Assembly (NCBI RefSeq): GCF_900109545.1
Contig: NZ_FOAP01000001.1
Coordinates: 434,001-498,000 of the forward strand
DNA length: 64,000 bases
DNA from: Stigmatella aurantiaca
GTDB taxonomy: Bacteria; Myxococcota; Myxococcia; Myxococcales; Myxococcaceae
Direction: 5' to 3'
Part shown: one piece after another, positions 39,241 to 48,400 of the stretch
How positions within the stretch are numbered: position 1 is the first letter of the stretch
Layout of the letters: the number at the start of each line of letters is the position of its first letter
Made by a program: the position numbers and the translations under genes
Notes under the pieces: generated by a model
What the model saw: only the letters and a program-made list of their open reading frames with translations
Told to the model about the DNA's origin: nothing
The model's database searches: none

Positions 39241-40473
39241 TTAGGCCGGGCCCGGGGCCGGCCGTGAGGCCCGCAGTCCCCGGAGCGGCAGCAAGAGGAA
39301 GAGGAACGTTACGGAGAGGACCGTGCCCAGGAGAAACGCCTGGGCGTAGCTCCAGTGCGCCTCGCCCACGAGCAAGCCGCCGATGGGGCCTCCGGGGGCC
39401 TTGCCCAGCACCTCGAGGCTGGCGAACAGCGTGTAGTGGGTGGCGCCGATGCGCGGATCCGTCTGCGACATCATGAAGGCGAACATCACCGTGGTGAGCG
39501 CCCCGCCGAAGAACTCCTCGGCCATGGTGACGCCGATGATGCTCGCATCGGACACCCCGAACTGGGCCAGCCACCACCGGCCCGCGAGCGGGAGGATGCG
39601 CAAGCTGGCCGTCAGCGTGAGGGCGCCCAGCAGTGGCATCCGCGTGGCGAGCAGCCCCCCGGCGGTGGAGCCCAGCAGCGAGGCGGCCATGCCCCACGTG
39701 CCCACCCAGAGGCCAATCTGCGCGGGGGAGATGCCCTCCTGGACCAGGAAGACCTTGTAGAGCACGTCCGAGAGGGACTCGCCGAACTTGTAGGTGGCGA
39801 TGAAGAGCAGCACCCAGCCGGTGCCCGGCAGCAGGAACACCTGCCGGAGCCGGGAGAGCACCTCGCGCCACGTGGTCCGCTCGCCGGAGTGCTCCCGGGG
39901 GGCGGGCTCTCGGGCGAAGGCCGTCACCCCGAAGACGATGAGGCTGAGCGCTGCCATGGAGAGGAACAGGCCCCGCCAGCCGATGGACTGGCTGGCCCAG
40001 ACGAGCAGCCCGCCACCGGTGAGCATCCCCAGCTTGTAGCCCACCACCTGCGCGGCGTTGCCCAGGCCCATCTCCTCGGGCCGCAGCGAGTCCACCGCGA
40101 AGCCATCCACTGCGATGTCCTGCGTGGCGGCCAGCAGGTTCATCACGAAGATGAGGCCCAGCAGGGCGGGCAGGCCCGTCTCGACGGGGACGAAGGCCGC
40201 CAGGGCACACGTGGCGGCCAGGGCCGCCTGGAGGGGCAGGATCCACGACTTGCGCCGGCCGATGCGCGCGGAGCCATAGCGGTCCACGAGTGGGGCCCAG
40301 AGCGCCTTGAACATCCAGGGCAGGGACAGGAGCCCCAGAAAGCCAATGGCGGTGACCGACACGCCCTGCGTCCGCAGGTAGACGGGCAGGGCGGTGGCCT
40401 GGAACCCGAAGGGCATGCCCTGCACGAAGTAGAGCGCGCCCAGCAGGCCCAGCTTGGACGGAAAGCGCTTCAC
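39241..40473 (-). CDS. AmpG-like MFS permease
   Basis: A 410-residue protein with about twelve membrane helices. The N-terminus LYFVQGMPFGFQATALPVYLR and the loop ATQDIAVDGFAVD are hallmarks of the AmpG / acetyl-CoA-transporter-like group. AmpG imports anhydromuropeptides during cell-wall recycling; here the substrate is inferred from family only. Its ATG overlaps the aminotransferase stop, so the two genes are co-translated. The stop is 20 bases from the glycosylase stop. Confidence 0.9.
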   Translation of the reverse strand: MKRFPSKLGLLGALYFVQGMPFGFQATALPVYLRTQGVSVTAIGFLGLLSLPWMFKALWAPLVDRYGSARIGRRKSWILPLQAALAATCALAAFVPVETGLPALLGLIFVMNLLAATQDIAVDGFAVDSLRPEEMGLGNAAQVVGYKLGMLTGGGLLVWASQSIGWRGLFLSMAALSLIVFGVTAFAREPAPREHSGERTTWREVLSRLRQVFLLPGTGWVLLFIATYKFGESLSDVLYKVFLVQEGISPAQIGLWVGTWGMAASLLGSTAGGLLATRMPLLGALTLTASLRILPLAGRWWLAQFGVSDASIIGVTMAEEFFGGALTTVMFAFMMSQTDPRIGATHYTLFASLEVLGKAPGGPIGGLLVGEAHWSYAQAFLLGTVLSVTFLFLLLPLRGLRASRPAPGPA

Positions 40474-41756
40474 GGCGCGGAGGATGCCCGCGCGTGCTTC
40501 ATCACCAGCGCCTCCAGCCGGTTGAGCGCCTTGTCCAGCACCTCCATCGAGGGGCCGAAGGACAGGCGCACGTAGGTGCGGAAGCGCGAGGCGCGGGCGC
40601 GGCGCTTGCCGGGGTTCACGTCGAAGAACTCGCCCGGCACGCAGATGATCTTCTCGTCCAGGGCGGCCCGGAAGAAGCCCATCCCATCATTGAGGGGAGG
40701 GGGCAGCCCCGCCACGTTGCCCCAGACGTAGAACGTCCCATCCGGCGGCCGGTCCGTGCGGATGCCCAGGCGCTCCAGCCGGGAGTGGAACCGGTCCCGC
40801 TTCTCGCGGAAGACGGCGTTGATGGCCATCGTCTCGGCCACCACGGGCCCTTCCTCCAGCAGGGGCAGGGCGGCGCGCTGCAGCGGGCGGCTGCCGCCCC
40901 CATCCAGGAAGCTGCCCGCGCTGGAGACCGCCTCGATGACCTGGCGGGGCGCGAGGGTCCACGTCATCCGCCAGCCCGGGTAGCGCCAGTTCTTCGTGAA
41001 GCCGTCGAAGAGCACCACCGGGTCCCGGTTCACGTCCTCCACGTAGCGCGCGGCGCTCTCGGCGGGCAGGTGCCCGGGGCGCCCCGTCCACACGTAGTGG
41101 GAGTAGAACTCGTCGATGAGCAGGGCGCACTCCTGTTCTCGCGCCACGCCCACCCAGCGCGCCAGCTCCTCGCCGTGCACCAGCTTGCCCGTGGGGTTGC
41201 AGGGGTTGGAGAAGAGCAGGGCGGACAGGCCGCGCCCCTGCACCTCGCGCCGCAGGTCCTCGTGGGTGAAGGCGTAGCCGCGCTCGCCCTCCAGGAGGAT
41301 GGGGATGGAGGTGAACGCCTTGAAGACGTCCAGCAGCTCCTCGTAAGCGGTGTAGTCCGGCAGGAAGTGGCCCAGGTTCACCGCCCCCAGGCTGGCCGCG
41401 GCGCGGGTGAGGGCCGCGCGGCCGCCTCCGGACAGGCACACGTTCTCCGCGCTGTACTGGCTGGGCATGCCGCGCCGGTAGAGCCGGTTGTACAGGCTGG
41501 CGACGGCCTCGCGGACCTCCCACAGCCCCGCCACCGGCGCGTACTCCAGGTCGCCCACGTCCACGGAGACCTGGTCCACCCGGGGCGGGGCCCCGGGCAG
41601 CTCGCCGGTCTCGGGCTGGCCCTGCCCCAGGTTGCACCACTCGGAGTCTCCGGGGCGGTAGCCGCGGCGGCTCGCCTCGGTGGTGACATAGATGACGCCC
41701 GTGCGCGGCACGGTGCGGAACGCGGGAATGGGTGTTTCTTCGCTCACACCGCGCAC
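40470..41756 (-). CDS. PLP-dependent aminotransferase, class I/II
   Basis: A 428-residue fold-type I enzyme: SNPCNPTGK near 183-191, LLIDEFYSHY with the pyridine-binding Asp near 215, the Schiff-base Lys K255 in FDGFTKNWRYPGWR, and the substrate-carboxylate Arg in YVRLSFG. Related to aspartate or aromatic aminotransferases; the precise substrate is unknown. Two GTG codons near the start (41756 and 41747) are possible. It overlaps the AmpG-like gene, suggesting that the transported compound or its product may be transaminated. Confidence 0.9.
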   Translation of the reverse strand: MRGVSEETPIPAFRTVPRTGVIYVTTEASRRGYRPGDSEWCNLGQGQPETGELPGAPPRVDQVSVDVGDLEYAPVAGLWEVREAVASLYNRLYRRGMPSQYSAENVCLSGGGRAALTRAAASLGAVNLGHFLPDYTAYEELLDVFKAFTSIPILLEGERGYAFTHEDLRREVQGRGLSALLFSNPCNPTGKLVHGEELARWVGVAREQECALLIDEFYSHYVWTGRPGHLPAESAARYVEDVNRDPVVLFDGFTKNWRYPGWRMTWTLAPRQVIEAVSSAGSFLDGGGSRPLQRAALPLLEEGPVVAETMAINAVFREKRDRFHSRLERLGIRTDRPPDGTFYVWGNVAGLPPPLNDGMGFFRAALDEKIICVPGEFFDVNPGKRRARASRFRTYVRLSFGPSMEVLDKALNRLEALVMKHARASSAP

Positions 41757-41791
41757 GCTACCGGAGGATGGGCCCGGGCGCCCGTCTTCCG

Positions 41792-42268
41792 TTACTCGCC
41801 CAGCGTGGCGCGCAGGAACCAGGTGTGCTTCTCGAACTCGGTGATGGCGCCCGTCAGCAGGTCCACCGTGTCCGTGTCCTGGTGCTGCTCGCCCAGCTTG
41901 CGGCTCTCGCGCAGCCCGGCCAGGTACACGTCGAACCGTTCGGCCAGCAACTTCACATGGTCCAGGTCCTTCACCGTCTCCTGCTGGTACTCGGGGATGC
42001 GGCTGGCCTTCGCCACGTGCCGGCTGGTGCCGTAGGCCCGGCCGCCCAGCGTCACCGCGCGCTCGGCGATGGCGTCATTGTGGTTCGACAGGCTCACCGC
42101 GAAGGTCTCGAACAGCGGGTGCAGCGCGGCGAACTGGGGACCCTTGATGTTCCAGTGGGCCACCTTGATCTGGCTGTGCAGGTCCAATCCGTCCGCCAGG
42201 CGTTCGTTGAGCGAAGCGGCCAGGGGAGCGCGGACCTGCTCGGAGAGGGGGCTGGGGCTGCGGTACAT
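41792..42268 (-). CDS. dps: Dps-family ferritin-like protein
   Basis: A 158-residue protein with the Dps dimer-interface ferroxidase residues in AHWNIKGPQFAALHPLFETF and NHNDAIAERAVTLGG. It would form a dodecamer that oxidises Fe(II) with peroxide and protects DNA. The start at 42268 has AGGA seven bases upstream; an upstream in-frame Met would lie inside the ahpD terminator region. It is transcribed apart from ahpCD because a strong terminator lies between them, yet it belongs to the same peroxide-defence group. Confidence 0.94.
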   Translation of the reverse strand: MYRSPSPLSEQVRAPLAASLNERLADGLDLHSQIKVAHWNIKGPQFAALHPLFETFAVSLSNHNDAIAERAVTLGGRAYGTSRHVAKASRIPEYQQETVKDLDHVKLLAERFDVYLAGLRESRKLGEQHQDTDTVDLLTGAITEFEKHTWFLRATLGE

Positions 42269-42333
42269 GGTTTCGTCCTTTCGTGGGGCAGGAAGGGCTG
42301 CGTCCTGAATGCAAGGTTGGATGCGCGAGGCCC

Positions 42334-42375
42334 AAAAACAGAGCGCCCCCAGGTGCATTCACCTGGAGGCGCTCT
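42334..42375 (-). terminator. Rho-independent terminator of the ahpC-ahpD unit
   Basis: On the minus strand a 16-bp stem (42360-42375 with 42340-42355, one G-U pair) with an AATG loop is followed by GTTTTTGGG. It lies 24 bases after the ahpD stop and before dps. Confidence 0.93.
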
Positions 42376-42398
42376 TGAACAGCCCGGCTCAGCGGGGC

Positions 42399-42923
42399 TT
42401 ATGACTCCAGGCCCACCGCTGCGGCATGGATGACCGAGGCGATACGGACCGCGTCGTGCACCTGGTCCTCCGAGAGGCCGCCTTCGATGACGACCTTCTC
42501 GTGGGACTGCACGCACATCTCGCAGCCGTTGATGGCGCTGACGGCCAGGCAGACCAGCTCGAAGTCCACCTTGTTCGTCAGAACCTGCGCCAGACGGTTC
42601 ATCCGCAGCCCCGGGCGCTTGGTCGAGTAGGACTCCTTCCCGATCATGTGCCGGAACCGGTAGTACACGTTGTTCATCCCCATCAGGGAGGCCGCCGCGC
42701 GGGCGTCCTCGATGACGGGCTCGGCGTTGGCCAGGGCCTTCTTCGCCTCGTTGACGATGGCCTCCTTCAGCCGCTCATTCCGGGCGGCGAAAGCGCACGC
42801 AACGGCCACACCCCAGCGCTGCTCGGGGGTGAGGCTGCCACCCTCCAGGACGGCCTGGAGGTTGAGGCGGGTGTCCTTGTGGGCATCCGCGAGCTCGCCG
42901 CGGATGACTTCGAGCGAGGCCAT
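42399..42923 (-). CDS. ahpD: AhpD-like alkylhydroperoxidase (CMD family)
   Basis: A 174-residue helical protein with the active-site CxxC at C134/C137 followed by His141 (NGCEMCVQSHEK), the AhpD signature. AhpD re-reduces peroxiredoxin AhpC. The gene lies six bases after ahpC on the same strand, so they form one operon, ended by the terminator at 42334-42375. Confidence 0.95.
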   Translation of the reverse strand: MASLEVIRGELADAHKDTRLNLQAVLEGGSLTPEQRWGVAVACAFAARNERLKEAIVNEAKKALANAEPVIEDARAAASLMGMNNVYYRFRHMIGKESYSTKRPGLRMNRLAQVLTNKVDFELVCLAVSAINGCEMCVQSHEKVVIEGGLSEDQVHDAVRIASVIHAAAVGLES

Positions 42924-42929
42924 GGTGGA

Positions 42930-43484
42930 TTACCCCGCCTTCGCCAGCTTCGAGGTGAGGGTCTCCTCACCCTTCTGCCAGTTGCAGGGGCACAGCTCGT
43001 CGGTCTGGAACGCGTCCAGGGTGCGCACCACCTCGGAGACGTTGCGGCCCACCGACAGGTCGTTCACCGACACGTGGCGGATGATGCCCTCGGGGTCGAT
43101 GATGAAGGTGGCGCGCAGCGCCACGCCCTCCTCCTTGTGGAGGATGCCCAGCGCGTTGCACAGCTCGTGCTTCAGGTCCGCCAGCATGGGGAAGGGCAGG
43201 TTCTTCAGGTCCGCGTGGTGCGTGCGCCACGCGTGGTGCACGAACTCGCTGTCGGTGCTCAGGCCGAGCACCTGCGCGTCGCGGTCATTGAAGTCCTTGT
43301 TCTTCTTCCCGAACTCGGCGATCTCGGTCGGGCAGATGAAGGTGAAGTCCTTGGGCCACGCAAACAGGATGATCCACTTTCCCTTGTAGGTGTCCTGGTT
43401 GATGGTCGCGAACTCCTTGCCCTTCTCGAGGCTCACGGTGGCCTTCACGGAGAAATTCGGAAGCTTGTCGCCAACGGTCAGCAT
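42930..43484 (-). CDS. ahpC: Peroxiredoxin AhpC
   Basis: A 184-residue 2-Cys peroxiredoxin: peroxidatic C51 in FTFICPTEI, and C165/C167 in ELCPCNWQKGEETL, the arrangement seen in AhpC proteins that work with AhpD. It reduces hydrogen peroxide and organic hydroperoxides. The ATG at 43484 fits the family start. About 60 bases upstream of it lies a sigma-54 promoter element read on this strand, and the divergent gene encodes a sigma-54 activator. Confidence 0.95.
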   Translation of the reverse strand: MLTVGDKLPNFSVKATVSLEKGKEFATINQDTYKGKWIILFAWPKDFTFICPTEIAEFGKKNKDFNDRDAQVLGLSTDSEFVHHAWRTHHADLKNLPFPMLADLKHELCNALGILHKEEGVALRATFIIDPEGIIRHVSVNDLSVGRNVSEVVRTLDAFQTDELCPCNWQKGEETLTSKLAKAG

Positions 43485-43555
43485 GGTGTGTGACTCCGGG
43501 GGGTAAGGGCCCGTCCCCAAGACGGGCCGAAAGTTGATGCGTCAGGTACCACTAG

Positions 43556-43571
43556 AGCAGGGGTCGTGCCA
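43556..43571 (-). promoter_or_regulatory. Sigma-54 (-24/-12) promoter of ahpC-ahpD
   Basis: On the minus strand the sequence reads TGGCACG, ACCC, CTGCT, against the consensus TGGCACG-N4-TTGCW: one mismatch, and the invariant GG and GC are correctly spaced. The start of transcription would fall near 43545, giving a leader of about 60 bases before the ahpC ATG. Upstream (43593-43617) AGAGG and CCTCT form an inverted repeat with 12 bases between them, a possible activator site. Confidence 0.75.
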
Positions 43572-43702
43572 GAAAAACGGCCTCAATCTATTCAAGAGGT
43601 TACGCGAGCAGCCTCTCAAAAAGCCCCGCCGGGAAGGTGAATAACGGCATCTCGGTGTGCTTTGCCACTGCAATTTCGGTGGCCACCGACTATTCGTGTG
43701 CC

Positions 43703-45289
43703 ATGGTGGACGATTCCAAGGCCATGGTTGCCTCCGCTCCGGGACTCCTGGAGGACAAGGACTTGCTGGAGCTGGCCAGTGCCGAGCCCTCCGTGACGGA
43801 GCTGCTCCGGCGGGGTCTGGACTGGGTAACGCGCATCGCCCGCTTTGATCTGGCGACGCTCTTTTTGTTGAAGAATGCCCGCCTGGTGGCCGTGGCTGCG
43901 CGCGGGCCACTGGCCAACGCCCAGGTGCGGGGCCACGTGCTCGAGCTGGCGCACTTTCCCCAGGTCCGCCAGGCCTTGGAAACGCGCCGGGCGCGCGCCT
44001 TCACCGAAGAGGACCACACGGGGGAGGGGGATCCGTTCGACGGGGTGCTGGACCTGCCGCCGGGCCACTCCTGCATGGTGGTGCCGCTGTGCTCGGGCGA
44101 GCGGTGCTACGGCGTGCTCACCCTGGACCGGGCCGAGTGCGAGACGTACGCCCCCTCGGTGGTGGAGCTCGTCGAGGTGTATGGGCAGATCCTGGCCACC
44201 GCCCTCCAGAGCGCCGAGCAGCGGGCCGTCCTGGAGCGGATGCACCGGCAGGACCGCGAGCACGCGAAGCTGCTGGAGTCCGAGCTGGGCAGGGACTCGG
44301 AGGGCATCCTCGAGTCGAGCCTGAGCCCGGTGATGCGCGATCTGGCGCGGCGGGCCCGCCAGGTGGCGGAGACGGACACGCCGGTGCTGCTCCTGGGCGA
44401 GACGGGCACGGGCAAGGAGCGCCTGGCCCGGGCCATTCACCGCTGGAGCGCCCGGGCGGATCAGCCCTTCGTCACCCTCAACTGCGCGGCCATTCCGGCG
44501 GGCCTGTTGGAGAGCGAGCTCTTTGGCCACGTGAAGGGCGCCTTCACCGGGGCCATCAAGGACCGGGCAGGCCGCTTCCAGATGGCCCACCGGGGCACGC
44601 TGCTCCTGGACGAGATTGGCGAGCTGCCGGTGGATCTGCAGGCGAAGCTGCTGCGCGCGCTGCAGGAGAAGACCTTCGAGCCGGTGGGCAGCGATCGGGT
44701 GGTGCGCGCGGATGTGCGCATCCTGGCGGCCACGCACGTGGACCTGCTGCAGGCCATCGCTCAGCGGCGCTTCCGGGAGGACCTCTACTACCGGCTGAGC
44801 GTCTTCCCGTTGCGGCTTCCCCCGCTGCGGGAGCGGCGGGAGGACCTGTCACAGCTGTGCGCCTTCCTACTGGAGGAGCAGGCCCGGCGCACGGGGCGGC
44901 GGGGCATGCGGGTGACACCGGAGGGGCTGGCGCGGCTGGCGGCCTACGATTGGCCGGGCAACCTGCGCGAGCTGGCCAATGTCCTGGAGCGCGCCACCAT
45001 TCTGTCCTCGGGATTGGAGCTGGGCCCCCAGGCCTTCGAGTTGCCCACCCGCGCCCCGGTGGAGGCCCCCGAGCCACGGCCTCCGGTGACGGTCTCGGAG
45101 GATGTGCCCACCCTGGCCCGGGTGCAGCGCGAGCACATCCTGCGCGTGCTCTCCCTCACCAAGGGCCGCATCTACGGCCCGGGCGGGGCGGCGGAGCTAC
45201 TGGGGCTCAAGCCCTCCACGCTCCAGAGCCGGATGAAAAAGCTAGGCATTGCGCGTCAGGATCAATTCGTCATCGAAGGTCCACGTTGA
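43703..45289 (+). CDS. GAF domain sigma-54 enhancer-binding activator
   Basis: A 528-residue NorR/FhlA-like activator. GAF sensor of about 25-165; AAA+ domain of about 205-440 with Walker A GETGTGKE near 232, intact sigma-54-contact loop GAFTGA near 279, Walker B LLLDEIGE; and Fis-type helix-turn-helix at the C-terminus ([23 protein letters not shown]). The GAF domain may sense NO, redox state or a small ligand. ATG 43703 was chosen because the open frame before it (from GTG 43637) has low third-position GC. It faces ahpC-ahpD and their sigma-54 promoter. Confidence 0.92.
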   Translation: MVDDSKAMVASAPGLLEDKDLLELASAEPSVTELLRRGLDWVTRIARFDLATLFLLKNARLVAVAARGPLANAQVRGHVLELAHFPQVRQALETRRARAFTEEDHTGEGDPFDGVLDLPPGHSCMVVPLCSGERCYGVLTLDRAECETYAPSVVELVEVYGQILATALQSAEQRAVLERMHRQDREHAKLLESELGRDSEGILESSLSPVMRDLARRARQVAETDTPVLLLGETGTGKERLARAIHRWSARADQPFVTLNCAAIPAGLLESELFGHVKGAFTGAIKDRAGRFQMAHRGTLLLDEIGELPVDLQAKLLRALQEKTFEPVGSDRVVRADVRILAATHVDLLQAIAQRRFREDLYYRLSVFPLRLPPLRERREDLSQLCAFLLEEQARRTGRRGMRVTPEGLARLAAYDWPGNLRELANVLERATILSSGLELGPQAFELPTRAPVEAPEPRPPVTVSEDVPTLARVQREHILRVLSLTKGRIYGPGGAAELLGLKPSTLQSRMKKLGIARQDQFVIEGPR

Positions 45290-45351
45290 CCCGGCTGGGT
45301 GAAAACAGCCCTGTGAAACATCGCTCGTGAGTCTGGAACGCCCCGTGAGCC

Positions 45352-45369
45352 TTCACGCCGGGGCGTGAA
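45352..45369. promoter_or_regulatory. Palindrome upstream of the first Ig-repeat gene
   Basis: TTCACGC and GCGTGAA form a perfect 7-bp inverted repeat around CGGG. GTGAA/GTGAG words recur several times between 45290 and 45370. There is no T-run, so an operator is more likely than a terminator. Confidence 0.35.
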
Positions 45370-45450
45370 ACGGCAAGGGGACTGGCTGCCTTTGACGGGC
45401 GGGTAGGGCTACACTCACGCCCGCTTCTCGAACCCTTGAGGGCCTGCTGT

Positions 45451-48400
45451 ATGAAAAGTCTCGCAGCGACCTATGCCATCCTGGGCAGCTTCCTCTGGGC
45501 TCCGGTGAGTTTGGCGGACACAGCTGAGCTCGCCACCACCGTGCAGAAGCGCTTCACCACGCAGGATGACTTCGCCCAGGGCAGTGCCTCGGGCCTCAAG
45601 CCCAGCGAGGCCACGCCCGGCCAACTCGAGCTCCAGTTCGGCCCGCCATACCTGTGGGTTGGCAATCCCAGCATGGGCTACGTCATCAAGACCGACGTGC
45701 GCACGGGCAGGCCCGTGGCCTGGTACCACTCCGTGCTGCTCAAGAACTGGGACCAGTCGGCCCCGGCGGTGAGCCCCCTGAGCAGTGGGTGCAATTACCC
45801 CTCCGTGGCGGCGGTGAACGCGGCCGGCGATGCCTTCGTCGTCAACCGCGGCAATTGCCCCGGAACGTATGCCTCCATCACGAAGTACGCGGGCTCGTTG
45901 CAGGCCTGCGTGGACCGCAATGGCAACGGGGTGATTGATACATCGTTCGACGAGGACGGCGACGGCACCATCAATCTGAAAAGTCCCCGCGAGTTTCCCG
46001 GCCAGGGCGACGAGTGCATTCTCTGGACGAAGAACTACGCGGATGTGGATGACCCGGGCCGCTCGCTCGTGGTGGACGCGGAGCAGAACGTCTGGGCCGC
46101 AGGCTATAAGACCGCCAAACTCTACAAGCTCAACGGCCAGACGGGTGCGGTGCTGCAGACCATCGACCTCAAGGCGGGAGCGGACGTGGCGGCGCAGATT
46201 CAGGGGCTGGCCATCGGGCCCGATGGTTTTCTCTACGCCTCGGACGCGTCGGCGGAGCGGCGGGTCCGGAAGATCGATCCCTCCCCTGACAACGGCATCT
46301 ACGTGGTGGATTCGGTCATCGCCCCGGTGCCCACCATGGGCATCAGCGTGGATGCCAGCGGCGCGGTGTGGGCGGGCGCTGAGTCCGACTCGGCCACCGG
46401 GCCGCTGCGCGTGGACTTCACGGCACACAGGGCCGATCCGGTAGGCAGTGGCTGCACGGGCCGTTCGCGCGCAACGGCGGTGGATGCCCAGGGCCGCGTC
46501 TGGGTGGCGTGCTGGTCCAGCCGGCGGCTGGTGGGAATCGGGCCGCATGGGGGTGTGCTGGGCATGTGGACGTTGGGCGAGCGTCCCGAGGGGGTCGCCG
46601 TGGATTCGAACGGGAAGATCTGGCTCAACTCCGGCGCCAGCTCCGCCTTGTGGAAGGTGGATCCGGCGGTGCCGCAGACCGTCCAGAGCTTCCTGGCGGG
46701 CACCACTCCGCTGGCGGTGGGGGACGTGACGGGCTACCAGCACCACCACTTCATCCGGAGCGAGGGCAGTTGGAGCGTGATTCACGACAGCGGCCAGGCC
46801 TCCAAGGCCTGGGGCCACGTCACCTGGAATACGGAAGCTCAGGGGGCCGAGCCGACTGGCAGCAGCATCACCGTACAGATCCGAGCGGCGAACACCCGGG
46901 AGGCCCTACCCTCCCTGGGCTTCAATACCGTGGCGAACAATCAGCCTGTCGAGGAAATCGAGATCAGTGGGCGTTTCATCGAGGTGAAGGTGTCTCTGCG
47001 GACGGGGAACTTCAGCGGCGCCCCGGTGCTCAGCGACCTGACGCTCTATTCGTTCAACCATCCCCCCGTGGCCCAGTGCCTGGCCCAGAATGTGTGTGCC
47101 GGTCCGGCGTGCGTGGCCGAGGCCCAGATCGACAACGGCTCGTACGATCTCGATGACGACAGCCTCTCCTATTCCTACTCGCCCGCAGGCCCTTATTCGA
47201 TTGGCCAGCGCACGGTGGAGCTCACGGTCTCCGACGGGAGCAAGCAGGACAGATGCTCTGCGGCCGTGCGCGTGCGGGATTGCGAGCCACCCTCGATCGT
47301 CTGCGCGGCGCCCTCGGTGTTCGAGTGTACGGGCAATGAGTCCGCTCAGGTAACGCCTGCGGGGGCTCAGGCGACGGACTCGTGCTCCGCGGTGAGCGTG
47401 AGCGGCCCGGGCGCGGCGGCGTACCCCCTGGGCAGCACGCCCCTGACGTACCAGGCACGGGATGCGGCGGGCAACACGGCCACCTGTAGCACCACGGTCG
47501 AGGTGCAGGACACGCTGGCTCCGTCGATTGACTGTCCCTCGCCCGTCACCGCCGAATGTGTGGCGGGAGGCGCATCGAGCGAGGGCGTGGGAGACGCGAT
47601 CGCGCGCGACCAATGCTCGCCCGTGGAGATGGTGCGCCCGGCGCCCGTACGGGTTCCGGTGGGCAGCGAGGTGGCCTTGACGTTCGCCGCGCAGGACACC
47701 TCCGGGAACAGGGCGGCTTGCTCCACCCCCTTCAAGGTGGAAGACACCCAGGCACCCACCGTCACGCTCAACGGGCAGGCTCTGGAGCGCGTGGAGTGTG
47801 GTTCGTCCTTCGGTGACGCGGGGGCCACGGCGAGCGATGTCTGCGCGGGCAACCTGAGCGCCCAGGTGGTGGCCACTGGCACCGTCAACCCCGCCCAGCT
47901 GGGAAGCTATTCCGTGCGCTACGGCGTGACGGATCCGGCTGGGAACCCGGCCGCTTCCGTCTCCCGCACGGTGGTGGTCGAAGACACCGTGGCCCCCGTT
48001 CTCGTGCTTTCGGGGGCAGCCCAGCAGATGCTGGAGTGTGGAGATGCCCACGTGGATCCGGGCGCTGCCGCCACGGATGTCTGCGCGGGTGACTTGACTC
48101 AGGCCGTGGTGCGCGGCGGCGCGCTCGATCCCCTGCAGCCCGGCCAGTACGTGCTGACGTACACCGTCGAGGATCCGTCCCAGAATGCAGCCGCCCCCGT
48201 GACGCGGACGGTCTCCGTGGCCGATACCCAGGCTCCGTCCCTGCTGCTCACGGGTTCAACCAACGTGCCCCTGGAATGTGGCTCCGCGTACATGGATCCC
48301 GGCGCTCAGGCGATGGACATGTGTGTGGGAGATCTCACCAGCGCCATCCATGTGCTGGGCTCCGTCGATGCCTTCACGCTGGGCGCCCAGACGCTGACTT

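Noticed and set aside
43637-43702. GTG start of the sigma-54 activator at 43637
   Set aside because: The codons up to 43702 have low third-position GC and the GTG lacks a spaced ribosome site, though it cannot be fully excluded.
45352-45369. Terminator after the sigma-54 activator gene
   Set aside because: There is no T-run and the hairpin is more than 60 bases from the stop.
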